A stretch of 64,000 nucleotides of DNA, taken from Ditylenchus dipsaci. Taxonomy: Eukaryota; Nematoda; Chromadorea; Rhabditida; Anguinidae. The notes under the pieces are model-generated. The model had not been told where the DNA came from, searched no databases, and saw nothing but the letters and a program-made list of their open reading frames with translations. Both the position numbers and the translations under genes were made by a program. This document shows positions 32,948 through 43,395 of this stretch, one piece after another; positions within the stretch are counted from its first letter, which is position 1, and the number at the start of each line of letters is the position of its first letter. Location of the stretch: NCBI GenBank assembly GCA_004194705.1, contig SADC01001329.1, positions 124,001 to 188,000 on the forward strand, read 5' to 3'.

Positions 32948-33835
32948 GTTTTACACCAAATTTTTTGCGACATTACAGCAAATTTGGGCTTAAATAAAAG
33001 CTGAGATCTGGTACTACAAACTGAGAAGTAAAATTAATGTTGCTACATGGAATTTTAGAGTTTCGACACACATAATAACATGGTCCAAATTTTCCCTTTC
33101 ACAGCTTCTAGTTTCACTGGGATTTTTTTATTTTCTGTTTATTTTCAAATTAAATCTAACAACCTTCTAGAAAAGCTTTGGGCTATCCGATGCAACTTAT
33201 ATTGAGACTGGAACATAAGAAAATTTGAAATTCCGTGCGGACTGAAGTTTTTCCTGACTTTGTTATCGGCCAAGTTATAAACTGCCTTTTACACACGTTT
33301 TAAGTTTTCACAATTCGCAGTCTTGAGCTCAAAGAAAGCGGAACCTTTGACCTTCTTTTGAGCTCAAAACTATAAATGATGAAAATTTCAAACATGAGCG
33401 ATAAGGCAGTTCCATAACTGGGGTCATTTTCAAGGCACGAAAATAATGAAAACTTCGCCCGCACGGAATTAGAATCGGATAGCGCAAAGCTTGCTCCACA
33501 AAGTTATTGGATTTAATTTTGAATTGAGCGAAAAATTTAAAAAATTTTACAATGAAAACTAATAGCTGTAGAAAGGAGAAAAATGCCCCTATGTTATTTT
33601 GTGTGTCACAAATCCGAAATCCCATGTAGCAACAATTATTTCACTTTTGAGTTTGTAGCGCTGAATCTCAGCTTTCATTTAAGCTTAAATTTGCTGTAAT
33701 ACCACAAAAATTTGGTGTAAAAACAAACAGTTTAAAAAGTTATAATTTTCAGTCCTTTTTGCCTAATTCTTATATGTTTTAAATTTTGGGTCCTGCCACG
33801 AAAACTCCTATTTCCGATTTTTGCCAATTTGACTC

Positions 33836-34030
33836 ACCGTGGGTGCCGGGAATGTAAATTTTTTTAACTAAACATTGAACTTGTGTACGGATTTCTTCAC
33901 TTATTTCTAACAAAACTTCACCTAAATTAATTCTAGGCTTTTTTGTTAAAAGCCAAGTTGAAATATTCATACAGAAGTTCAATGATTAGGAAAAATTTGA
34001 ATTCCGGCAATAGCGTAGGCATGCCTCCTT
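33836..34030. mobile_element. AAAGGGGCATGC hairpin MITE, copy 4 (left end worn)
   Basis: The arms 'aaacattgaacttgtgtacgg', 'aacaaaacttcacctaa' and their inverses match the other hairpins. The right end reads TAGGCATGCCTCCTT, but the left end lacks the AAAGGGGCATGC part, so the copy is truncated or altered by the neighbouring element. Confidence 0.65.
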
Positions 34031-34031
34031 G

Positions 34032-34225
34032 AAGGACCATACTTCTTGATGCAAATAAAAATTTGACAAATTCAAATGTGCGCGTGACACTTCTCTTCGT
34101 CTCTCACTGTACTTTTTTGAGTCACTCTAAATAACTCCAAATAGTAGAGTGCGAGACGAAGGAGAACTGTCCCGCGCGCATTTGAATTTGTCAAATTCTC
34201 ACTTGCATCAACAAGTATGGTCCTT
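34032..34225. mobile_element. Hairpin MITE AAGGACCATACTT
   Basis: AAGGACCATACTTCTTGATG and its inverse, with 'aatttgacaaattcaaatg', 'tctcttcgtctctcact' and matching inverses, make a nearly complete 194-bp palindrome with a short loop near 34130. It abuts the hairpin at 33836. A different family with the same design. Confidence 0.8.
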
Positions 34226-35099
34226 TAAGCAAAAAATAATAAAGCAAATTACACCCACCCTTTAAAAAATTTAGTTGCGGCCCTGCATACATCCATTTTT
34301 GCGGGTTTTAGTTGGGAAAAATTTCCACAATTTTCTCGCTCGGATCCTTACTTCCAACGCAATCTCTGAGCACATTGACCATTTTCCTTCTATTAGAATT
34401 ATACCGTAAGTGTAAAAAAAGATAATTTCATCTTTTTGCGCAAAATACTTCCTGCTACACACCCCCACACAGCTCCGCTAATTGTGAAAACATTCAGGTT
34501 CAAGCATCAGCTCAAAGCTGGTGACATTTACTTATTAAATTTCCATTGACTTCTTGTATTTGTGTTCACTAACTGGCTGGTCTAGTCAACAAAGCACTTT
34601 AATTAGGAACAGACCAGAAGAAAAAGGCAAATACAAGGAATAAACTGCAGTTAAAATTTGCAGCAGCAACAACAGAAACAAAAACAATGCTTTTACAAGA
34701 AAACACATAACCTTTGATGTAAAAATTACCTGCTTCTTGTTAAAAAATCTCTTCTTGGATTCTTCGAAAAGAATTGCTTGGAATTTTCAAGTCCACTTAG
34801 TTTTGCTTGGAATTTTTGATTGCAAAGGTTTGTTCTTATAAAAAAACATTGAAAATGAGATTTAATTGAAATCTACTGTACAAATCTAAACGGCTAAATT
34901 TAGCAGATCTAAAAAACTGGGTGAATTGTCTTTTGCTTAACTTCATGCGCCAGTCTGCTTCCCAAGTTTAAAAGAATTTCGATTTTCCAATGGTTTTTGT
35001 AAATATTTTGAAGAATAGAGTGCTTTTAAATGAATTGTCTTAATTGTTTTCCAGAAAATATATATTTTGGCACCACTGTAATACCTATAATTTTGTGCA
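34226..35099. other. No feature recognised
   Basis: AT-rich sequence with CA-containing low-complexity patches (34660-34700). There are no exons or repeat ends. Confidence 0.4.
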
Positions 35100-35472
35100 T
35101 AGACGTTTCTCGAAAATGAAACTTTTTTCAAATTCGAGAAACGTTTCTCGAATTTGAAACTCAAAAGAGTAAAATATCTCTAGGGGTATATATGTATACC
35201 TGTAAAGATACTTATTTAGACATACCAAGGTATTGGCCGCTTCGCGGCCAAATACCAGCACACTCCACATTGCAAGGGATAAGCGTACATACATGTGTTA
35301 ACCCTTAACCCCCGCAATGTGGAATATGCAGGACTTTGGCCATCACATTCAGCCAAATACCCTTGATATGTCTAAATAAGGTATACACCTAGAGATATTT
35401 TACTCTTTTGAGTTTCAAATTCGAGAAACGTTTCTCGAAAATGAAAAAAGTTTCATTTTCGAGAAACGTCTA
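35100..35472. repeat. Palindrome TAGACGTTTCTCGAAAATGAAAC
   Basis: TAGACGTTTCTCGAAAATG at the left is mirrored at the right end. The inner words CGAGAAACGTTTCTCG (a perfect 16-base palindrome by itself) and 'actcaaaagagtaaaatatc' are also mirrored. The loop includes 'ggccgcttcgcggcc' and 'ccacattgc/gcaatgtgg'. It is likely a MITE with TA at its borders; the superfamily is unknown. Confidence 0.75.
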
Positions 35473-35871
35473 TACCCATAATTTTTAGGCTTAGGAATTA
35501 GGCTTAGCCCTTAGGCTTCGGGTCATAGGCATTAGGCTCAGGGACAGCACGTAACTCTCGAAAACGGAGAAAAAAGTTATGAGCGACAAAAAACTAGTTT
35601 TTACTAGACCTGCACTAGACTAAAAAAAGAAAAATAGTAGGTGGAATGGCCAATTGTTAGCATAATTTATTTTTGTGTGTATCAATTCCTAAAAGGATTT
35701 TTAGGAACACAAATCCAATGAATATTTAAGAGGTTGACCTGGCTAGCCCAACAAATTGAAGTCATAGGCGAAAACAACTAAAGATCGGGCAAATTCTTTT
35801 ACACTTTTCAAAGCATGTGAAATGATGCAAGTTTAACGTCTAGGCACTATCATGGCATACATACCTTACCG

Positions 35872-35960
35872 TATTTTCTCTAATAATAGCCCTCTTAACT
35901 TTGAGGGTCTGCATCTTAAGGCAGAGTCAATATTTTTCAAAACTGCTTATTGCCTTTTCT
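35872..35960. repeat. Solo left end, TACCGTATTTTCTCTAAT family
   Basis: TTACCGTATTTTCTCTAATA and 'atagccctcttaactttgag' match the end of the complete element at 55344. No inverse partner is seen in the next 2 kb. Confidence 0.55.
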
Positions 35961-36010
35961 TCTACCAAGTCTGCTGTTTCGATTTTGACTGAGCACTGAA
36001 ATTATCGAGT

Positions 36011-36229
36011 TTGACTTCAAATTTTCCGATTTTTGAGGTACAAAATATAGAAACCATCACTCCCAACGCCCCCCCCCCGAGTTCTGCTAAATATACTGAA
36101 TTCATTCGGGCCTTGCCAAAATTTTTAAAGTCCAAGCGTGTCCGAGTGGAAAATTTTTCGGCCTGGCGCGAATGTATTCCAAAGGATCTCCCGAATGATC
36201 TCAAAAATTTAGAGCCCTACATAAATTAA
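36011..36229 (+). CDS. Possible last exon, unidentified
   Basis: The open frame ends ENFSAWRECIPKDLPNDLKN... and a TAA stop, with AATAAA about 10 bases later (36238). It includes EFIRALPKFLKSKRVRVE, and the composition looks coding. There is no start, acceptor or domain I can name. The opposite frame (35962-36204) is taken as its shadow. Confidence 0.3.
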   Translation: MTSNFPIFEVQNIETITPNAPPPSSAKYTEFIRALPKFLKSKRVRVENFSAWRECIPKDLPNDLKNLEPYIN

Positions 36230-37130
36230 AAATCACAAAATAAAGTTAAGTTCTGAGCTCTGTCTGAAGTAGTCTTTTGACTTTGCTATAATATTTTCTA
36301 CTCCTTTAACAAAACCAGTAATGTTTTGCAATATTTAGTTTGAGGTAAATAACAATGGATTATTTTATTGGAAGAAGACTTGTGAACATGTACACTTTAA
36401 CGGCTCTAACTGCCCAAAATAGAACCAAAGGAGAAACAAGTGACCGCAAATACGCAAATAAATGTGCACTTCGCTCTCTGGCTCAACGTCAATGCTGCTT
36501 GGAGTGAAAAAACGGGCAAAAGTACGAATGTTGAACATCAAACAAAAAGTATATATTTAATTTGTTTTCCTTTTCGGGGTGTAAAAGTCTAAATATGGCA
36601 TTCAATCCATCAAACAAGAGGTGGGTGGGGGTGTGGAATTTTCAAGGCGGATAAATTAGGAACACTAATTTTGTTAAAAACAACAAGTCAAAAACATTTT
36701 TCTGGAGGTTTAAAATAATAAAGGATGTGAAAGATTAGTGAAAAAATTACATTTTTCAAAAAAAAAAAAATTCTGCATTCGTATAAACTCTGAAAAAATC
36801 TCTTTAAAATGTGAAAATTCACTTACCGCACTTCACGACCACCCCCATCTCTTTACTATAGCGCTGTATTCTGTTTGTGTGTAGTACAGTCGAATATGGC
36901 TAAGCCGGCACGCCCCATAAGTTCGTTCCCGCATATGGTTTGACCCTTTTTTAGCCCTGTTTATGGAAGTTTTCGTCAATTACGTTTTGACAGTCAGATC
37001 CGAAATATCGCAAGGATTTTGATTTTGCGGATCGTTTTTCAAACTTAAAAACTTTTTATCTAAAAAAGTGAAACCTCGATAAGCCGACAACCTAATTCTG
37101 AAAGTTTCGGCTAGAAAATGGGATTTGCCA
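36230..37130. other. No gene; worn pogo-like ends
   Basis: At 36887, TACAGTCGAATATGGCTAAG, and at 37067, GTGAAACCTCGATAAGCCGA resemble the ends of the pogo-like elements at 50171 and 57453. They stand in the same orientation, so they do not form one element. The remaining sequence is unremarkable. Confidence 0.4.
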
Positions 37131-37612
37131 GCTCAAGTTTATTTTACTTTTAACCCCTTATTTTTTCACGCCAATCGATATTGCCATGCAGGCACCCGGC
37201 AAAAAAAACATCAGATCAAAATTTTGAAACATTTTTTCGAAAAAATTTGCCCTAGTCCGATTCAGGGATATCATGGTAGATTTCGCAACTGTTTCAGAAC
37301 TTACGTTTTTATGGGTGCTCTAGTGGACGTTATTGTATTCAATTTCGCAGACACAATCATATACAGCCTTATATTTAAAACGTAGCCCTGCTTCTATCGT
37401 CATTTTGATTATAATTTATAAATTTGTACATAATAATGTCCAATAAAAACGTAAGTTTTGTCACAGTTCCCAAAACTACCAGGATACCCCTGAATTGGAC
37501 TAGGGCAAATTTTTTCAAAAAAAATGTATTTCGAAATTTTGATCTGATGTATTTTTTGTCGGGTGGATTCCTGTTAATATCGATTGGTGTAAAAAAATAA
37601 GGGCTTAAAAAT
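37131..37612. repeat. Palindromic element AAGCCCTTATTTTTTTACACC
   Basis: The left arm (AACCCCTTATTTTTTCACGC, 'gccaatcgatattgcc', 'catcagatcaaaattttgaa', 'aatttgccctagtccgattc') and right arm (inverse, 37440-37612) match over about 170 bases around a loop at 37310-37440. There is no coding content, and the flanking duplication is unclear. Confidence 0.75.
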
Positions 37613-39618
37613 AAAAATTAAATTAACTGTTAACTGCAGTAAGATTGTCTATAGAAACATCAAAGTTAAAAAGGCATCGGACCACATCAAGCTGAGAGCA
37701 ATTCCATGAGCATGCAAGTACGACAACAACGCAACGACAAATAAATTAACGCAGACAAAAATAACATAAAATTTTGGGTGATATAAAATGCCCTTCAACA
37801 ACCAGTAAAAGCATAATATTAACAATGTTAGGAGCCATTAGGTTAGCGAAAACACAGCTTATCGGCCCATTTTTTTAACCATATTGAAATCAGACAGGGC
37901 CAGCCAGTACCCTTTTTTGAACATTTAATGCGCCTCATATAATTTTTTTTGGATAATCTGAGAATGGGGTTCGAGAGAAAAAGGCGAAATGGGGCAAAAA
38001 CGTGACCCATGTCTCTGCCCCGGGCATAAAGGTGTCTCAAGTTTTTGCTCTAAAATTACCAAAGAGTATGTAATCTCTAGCAAGGAAACCGCCCGAAATG
38101 TACGATAAACTTCGCAAATTCTGTTGAAGCCATCTTGTAGAGCAAAGTCGATTTGTGTAGTGTAGCCGGAATCATTTTGGGGGACAGCGACAAAAATATT
38201 GGGTTCTCGGTCAAAGAATGCCGGAAAAAAACAAGAAAAACGCCGATTTTGGATATTTCAGTGTTCCAATTCTCGGTGTTTCGATTGTCAAGTGCCGAAT
38301 CTGATCATTATGACCTTATGTCACTTTTTGAATTCACGTCTAACAGTGATATCTTTATACAAAATTTGAGAATTTTTCGAAAGCTCAAATTTTCACGGTA
38401 CATGTCCATGCATCAATGAAATTTAAATTTTCAAAAAATTCTCAAAAGAAAATGGTGAAAAGTAATTTTAAAGGTAGTCGCTACATAGATAAGAACCAAA
38501 GTAAAAAGGCTTTGCACGATCAGTCATATTTTTATCATTTATTTATTGTATCCTCTTTTTCTTGTATTTTAGACGAACGAGCTGCGTAATTTCAGTCTAG
38601 AGGTGTAATTTTAGAGCACATACACAAGCAGTTGAATCTTTATGGCAAAAGTACAAAAGAAGACATCAGCATGAGTTTGGTACAGCGCGCACACTATTCC
38701 AAAGCTATATCTCAGATTTGTTTGGAGGCGTAAATTCAGGGCCCCCGATATCTTTTTAATATCTCTGGCTGTAAATTTCTGAATCATATGTTTGACCAAA
38801 CGTCCAAATTTTACACTTTTTTGGTGAATTTTTACAGCCATCTTGTAGAGCTGCTCAAGCCGAGTAAAATGAGCCCAAACACGCAAATTAGCGTATACGA
38901 AACAGACCACTTCTGTCCATTTTAAGAAATGAGGTCATTTTGGTGGTTGAAAAAAACTACTTCACTAGAAAAGGCCATAACTCAAAATTTTCAGCATAAA
39001 TCGGTGTTGGCATCTAAAACATATTGCTCGGCATTAAATTTGGAGTCGTTTGGTATGTAACATGCACGATATAAAAAAATCGAAAAAACACGGTGACAAA
39101 TTCATATGAAAAAACCTTCAAAATTACAGATTATGTCTTTAAAAATATGTTACGGAAAAATAAAGATTTGTTTGAAAAATGGCTGTGGCAAACAACGGAA
39201 GGAGTACTAAAACTGTTTTTCGAGGCGCGTCATATGTGTCGATCCAAAGAGTATATTATTGTGGCTGAGATTCTAAATGTAAAAGATATACGGTCGCCGC
39301 TCGCTGCACACCATTACGGGCCCTGAAGACTTAGAAAAAGGAAAAGGCCGTGTTTAAACTTTGAACAAGTTTTCGTGTCACTTGGTACACGCAGATTAAA
39401 TCTAATAGACCAAATTTAAATGATTTGAGGGCCAGCCCTGTATACTATGTCAGCAGTTCGTGCATAACAAAGTAGTTACGGATAAATTTTGATGATTTTA
39501 ATAAATACTAATTTGAAACCAAACATAGTTTACTGTCTTTAAAACCCTTAAACACTGCTATAAAGCTTCTGGAAATAGCGACTAAAATCAGTTTCAAATT
39601 TATATTTTAAAAAACATA
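37613..39618. other. No gene recognised
   Basis: Long AT-rich stretch. Frames such as 38153-38419 and 39093-39326 (+) or 38611-38910 (-) show no motif, start context or splice sites I can defend. No repeat ends were noticed. Confidence 0.35.
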
Positions 39619-40071
39619 ATGTTCTGCAAATTTCTTGTGTGTTGTCTTTTTCTTGGAGTCATTTGCTCATTCCTTCCTGCTTCAGCTGTCCCAGCTCCTC
39701 TAGCTCCCGCTACTGCCCTAGCTACTTTTGCAACTCGGGCTACACCGGCAACTCGAGCTACTGTAGCAACACTGGCAACCCGAGCTACTCCTGCAACCCG
39801 AGCTACTCCTGCAACCCGGGCTACACCTGCAGCTCCATCCACCCGGCTACGCCAGCCACTGCAGCTACTCCGACTACTCCAGTCCACCTGCAACTCCAGC
39901 TACTGCTGCCACCCCAGCTACTCCGGCTACCGAAGCTACCCAGCCACTGGTCCGACTACACCAGCCACTGCAGTTTGCTCATCCGCCAGAGTTCATAAGT
40001 TGATAAAACTGATCCGCCAACTGATTAAAATCATCAGAAAATTAATTATACATAGAGCTTCAGTCCACTAA
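39619..40071 (+). CDS. Secreted Ala/Thr/Pro-repeat protein, cationic C-terminal helix
   Basis: A single 150-codon frame. Residues 1-23 (MFCKFLVCCLFLGVICSFLP...) form a good signal peptide ending near ASA/VPA. Residues 24-75 are a repeat of ATRATP/ATLATR type from a 21-24 base DNA unit. Residues 76-118 are read in a shifted phase of the same DNA repeat (Ser/Tyr/Leu-rich), which suggests a frameshift or relaxed constraint. Residues 127-144 carry Lys/Arg every three to four positions among Ile/Leu, a strongly amphipathic cationic helix. Mucin-like coat, structural peptide or membrane-active peptide are all possible; none is shown. A related repeat lies at 42250-42581. Confidence 0.55.
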   Translation: MFCKFLVCCLFLGVICSFLPASAVPAPLAPATALATFATRATPATRATVATLATRATPATRATPATRATPAAPSTRLRQPLQLLRLLQSTCNSSYCCHPSYSGYRSYPATGPTTPATAVCSSARVHKLIKLIRQLIKIIRKLIIHRASVH

Positions 40072-40161
40072 TTGGATCTACTTTATCATCTAATCCATTT
40101 TCTGGTTTGAATTTATTATTAATCAACCATACAGTAAAGGCAGGGAAAAAAATTTATTCAC

Positions 40162-40373
40162 TGCCGTTTTTCCTCTAATTAAACGGCCTGCGGTTTATTT
40201 AAAATCTGAAAATTTTGGGGTCGGTATCGAAATTTCCGGTGCTCAACCAAAATTTAAAAATCGAAACTCGCCGGAGTTAAGAAAACGCAAAAAAAAAGCT
40301 TTGCAACATAATTTCTCTGGTCTGAGATAAGTCATCAAAGTAGAGTGGCCGTTTAATTAGAGGAAATACAGCA
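40162..40373. mobile_element. MITE of the TACCGTATTTTCTCTAAT family
   Basis: The left end TGCCGTTTTTCCTCTAATTA and right end TAATTAGAGGAAATACAGCA are inverse and extend into 'aaacggcc/ggccgttt'. At 212 bp it matches in size the copy at 55344. No gene. Confidence 0.7.
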
Positions 40374-40652
40374 TATTGAGTTCGGGGGATCGAGAGCTGA
40401 ATGTAATTGAGACCAAGGGGTTTTACACGCAGCACAACCGTCGTACACCGAAGAAGACGTGAACTAACAGGAGACAATACACTGGCCAATTGGTAGTCTC
40501 CAGTCTCCGCTCCAGCGGAGACTGGACTGGAATCATCGGAGCTACAGGTGTGTCAGAATTACGCGCAGTTTTTTAAAAAATTTAGCAAGGTGTTCCTTGC
40601 CCGAGCTGTATACTAGGCACACATTTTTACTCATCTAACGACACAGATATAA

Positions 40653-41349
40653 CAGGGTTGCGATTCGGGTACTAATTCATTAGAAAATAGTAGTTTTGGA
40701 GTACTAAATAGTACTGAAATAGTACTAATTAGTACTAGGGTACTAATCTAGTACTTAGTACTATTTTAGTATTTTGTACTAATTAAGTACTCAGTACTCG
40801 CAGTACTTTTCTATTTTTTGCGGTTTTCATGTTGAAAAGACAGGTCTTTGTTTGTTTTTTACATGAAACAGCTAAAATAATTGTTACTAAGACAAGAAGA
40901 CGACATGTCTGTGTGTTTTTTTAACCGTGGTACTAAAATAGTACTAAGTACTAAAATAGTACCTAGTACTAAATAGTACTAAGTACTAAAATAGTACCTA
41001 GTATTAAATAGTACCTAGTACTAAAATAGTACTTAGTACTAATAGTACTATTTAGTACTAGGTACTATTTAGTACTATGTTCAAAAAAACACACAGATAC
41101 GCATTCTTCTTGTCTTAGTAACAACTTTTTAGTTATTTTATGGTGAAAAAAATAAAAATATGCGCAGTGTGTCTTTTTGACGTAAAAACAGCAAAAAATA
41201 GAAGAAGTACTACGAGTACTAAGCACTAAATTAGTACTAGGTACTAAAATAGTATTTAGTACTAAATTAGTACCCTAGTACTAATTAGTACTATTTTAGT
41301 ACTATTTAGTACTTCGAAAGTACTATTCAGTACCCAAATCGCAACCCTG
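40653..41349. mobile_element. hAT element with TAGTACTAAA arrays, TSD GATATAA(A)
   Basis: The ends CAGGGTTGCGATTCGGGTAC and the inverse of CAGGGTTGCGATTTGGGTAC are flanked by GATATAA on the left and GATATAAA on the right. One A lost from a run would make a perfect 8-bp duplication. Each arm is dense in AGTACT/TAGTAC words (dozens in total), while the middle (40810-40915 and 41090-41190) also pairs. It is non-coding and nested in the mariner element. Confidence 0.85.
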
Positions 41350-41439
41350 GATATAAAAGGCCAAAGACTTCAACAATCTCTCAAAAATATTTATTCCGCT
41401 CACAAATGCAACAACAACAGACAGCATAGATAATAACAA

Positions 41440-41556
41440 ATAATCACTAAAAATACAGGCCCTGGTTTCACTTGGAAAGTCCTCCACGATTTTGTTGATT
41501 GTGTCCAAGTCCAGATTTGACCACTCCACTTGCAAAGCACGCTTGAGAGCCCGAAA
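41440..41556 (-). pseudogene. Tc1/mariner transposase C-terminal fragment
   Basis: The - strand reads FRALKRALQVEWSNLDLDTI, then NKIVEDFPSETRACI, the 'LK.ai..eW..i....i..lv.s.P.R...vi' end of Tc1-like DDE transposases. The catalytic region is absent, and the frame beyond it runs into the nested hAT. It supports the superfamily call of the element at 40545. Confidence 0.65.
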
Positions 41557-41680
41557 AACATAAATCAGCAGCTTAAACACTATATAGCAAACATAGCGGT
41601 CAAAATGAATCAAGAAAATGCATTCTTCACTTGATACAAAAATTTTGAAAAAAGTGCGCATAATTCTGACATACCCTGTA

Positions 41681-42155
41681 GAAACTGGACTGCAGGCTGG
41701 AAGAAACGCTTCAGACTGAGCTAGTTTTGAACACAACCACTTCTAATTGCACTCATGACCGGCACAGGAGAAAAGACGTGGCTTGAGGCGGAAGACTAAC
41801 CCATCCCTGCATCACAGCGACTGGAAGCCTGTAAATGTGATACTCCCTTCTCGTGCCTAGAAACTGAAAAGGTTATCGCTGGAATTCGTAATCTAATAAG
41901 ATAGTCTTACGCTTAACCCGGGAACTTTTCCCTTCTCATTATTCAAATAGTGAGCGCTGGCCTTTTAACACTGGAGTAATACTGGGAAGAGTAAGGGGCT
42001 TAAGACTAGAAGGTACGCTAGACGATAGGGAATTCATAATAGAATTTCAACGCTGGTTTAATGTTGTTTGAGCGCTTTCGCTTTAATATATCGTCGCGAG
42101 ACGAAAAAAGACAAATGAATTATTCAAATTTATGCTGGATAACTAATCTCTGGGT
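41681..42155. other. Intergenic; nothing recognised
   Basis: Unique-looking sequence, somewhat less AT-rich than the average here. No exon or repeat is identified. Confidence 0.35.
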
Positions 42156-42581
42156 GTGTTACGGAGTGCGGGAAATTATGTTGTGCAATCCTTACATCAT
42201 GAAAAAATTTTAGAGCTGGATGGTTTAATCGATGCACTCCAACAAGCCTATGAGGATCTGATTGCCTGTGAAGGTGTTGCAACATTGCCTACACTATCAA
42301 CATTAGTGACCCAGTTACTACTCCAGCTAGCGCCGCTACCCTTGCAACTCCAGCAACTGCAGCTACCCCTACAACTTCAGCAACTCCGGCTACTCCAGCA
42401 ACTGCTACGACTCTGGCTACCCAGCTACACCAGCAACTGCTGCAACTCCAGCTACTCCAGCCACCCCAGCCACTCCAGCAACCCCGGCTACCGCGGCTAC
42501 TCCAGCCACTCCAGCAACCCGGCCACTCTCGCCACTCCAGCCACACCAGCAACCCTAGAAACTCCAGCTACCGCAGCTTAA
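42156..42581 (+). pseudogene. Second Ala/Thr/Pro-repeat coding region, frame-broken
   Basis: A 141-codon frame begins MLRSAGNYVVQSLHHEKILE and runs into a Gln/Leu-rich stretch that is the ATP-repeat DNA read out of phase. In the adjacent frame 42309-42420 reads TPASAATLATPATAATPTTS. After a one-base change it resumes, and the last codons (ATLATPATPATLETPATAA, stop) are back in phase. So the DNA encodes an Ala-Thr-Pro repeat relative of the protein at 39619, with compensating indels. No signal peptide is visible on this copy. Confidence 0.5.
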
Positions 42582-42849
42582 TGAAAATTATATTGATAGC
42601 TGAGCTAAATTGTCAGTTAATTCCCATTCTTTATTAGTGCTTGCTGCCTTAATAGAGAACAAATAAATCAAGAAAGTTTGATAAAAAAATAATTAATTAT
42701 TTTACATGAACTTTTACATGCTCAATCACCAAAATTTTGACCAAGCAATCTACTTTAAAGTGGCCAAACACCACCCACATGTTTTGAAAAAGGGCCCTTT
42801 TTTGTTTTAGTCAAAAACACCAATATGCTTTCTTATTCAACAATAGTCT

Positions 42850-43395
42850 GGTACTACTTTAGTTTACATCACACCTCAAATTTTTCGATTTTCTTGCAAA
42901 TTTTTTGCATCTCATGCGTCAGTTGTTCATGCGAGCCCATATCGTGGCACCAGAAGTAAGACAATTGAAATATCTGAAACAAATTCAGTAACCAACCAAG
43001 AAAAAAAGACAAACCTCTTTTAAAGACAGATGAGCACCTTCAAAGAACGTACCGACAAGGAACCCTTTTCTTTTCGACACTTTTTGATCGGGCATTGCCA
43101 CATCGGATAAGTTTCACCGTTCTTTTTGCTTCGAAGGCGCATTTTGGATCCACACACGCAAGTTCGAAACGAGTGAAGGAGTTTGAGATGTTGAAACCAC
43201 TCCACGAAATCCTCATCAGTCCACTTGAGCAACTTGTTGTAGAGCTTTGAGAGAGTGAAGCTTCGAAGTTCTTCCATACTGAAACCGGAAAGGATAAAAT
43301 GACGGATGAAAAATGAACGAGCAAACAAAAAATTTCAAACACAATTTGCTAGAAAATCGAAAAATTTGAGGTGTGATGTAAACTAAAGAAGTACC
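42850..43395 (-). mobile_element. Merlin (IS1016-like) element, 8-bp TSD
   Basis: The left arm GGTACTACTTTAGTTTACAT, 'cacacctcaaatttttcgat' and the right arm (inverse) match for about 45 bases. The flanks are AATAGTCT (42842-42849) and AATAGTTT (43396-43403), eight bases with one mismatch, as expected for Merlin. It contains a Merlin transposase N-terminal gene on the - strand. At 546 bp the catalytic C-terminal half is deleted. Confidence 0.9.
42869..43277 (-). pseudogene. Merlin/ISXO2-like transposase, N-terminal half
   Basis: From MEELRSFTLSKLYNKLLKWT, through the zinc ribbon TCVCGSKMRLRSK...MWQCPIKKCRKEKGS (C-x-C ... C-x4-C), then (one frame over) TFFEGAHLSLKE. After a 36-base intron-like gap ending TTTCAG (42974) it reads IFQLSYFWCHDMGSHEQLTH and stops at 42869. 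This is the ordered N-terminal signature of IS1016/Merlin transposases. The DDE catalytic half is missing because the right inverted repeat follows directly. Confidence 0.8.

Larger units (their letters stand above)
31411..33843. mobile_element. Long inverted-repeat element, interrupted in its left arm
   Basis: The left arm starts CAGTGTGTCCAACTGGC after TA and matches the inverse of 33725-33840 ('tcctgccacgaaaactcc', 'cctaattcttatat'). It continues after the insertion at 32948 ('ttttacaccaaattttttgc' against 'aatttggtgtaaaaacaaac'). Arms of several hundred bases include 'aagctgagat' and 'gctacatgg'. The 31529-32947 element lies inside the left arm, so it inserted later. The CAGTGTG start after TA hints at mariner; no transposase is seen. 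Confidence 0.65.
40545..41678 (-). mobile_element. Tc1/mariner-type element interrupted by a hAT
   Basis: The left end CAGGTGTGTCAGAATTACGC and right end (inverse of CAGGGTATGTCAGAATTATG) are flanked by TA (40543-40544, 41679-41680). The right part encodes a Tc1-type transposase C-terminus on the - strand. Without the 697-bp hAT at 40653 and its duplication it is about 430 bp, a deletion derivative. The left end lacks one G of the CAGGGTGT motif. Confidence 0.8.

Noticed and set aside
36011..36229. Transposase C-terminus
   Set aside because: The residues look coding, but no DDE or helix-turn-helix motif is present, so it is kept only as an unidentified fragment.
39600..39893. Antisense frame rich in VARVAGVARVA
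   Set aside because: It is the complement of the Ala/Thr/Pro repeat DNA. The + strand frame has the signal peptide and a better start.
42289..42552. Antisense Trp/Gly/Ser-rich frame
   Set aside because: It arises from the complement of the ATP-repeat DNA in 42250-42581 and has no independent support.
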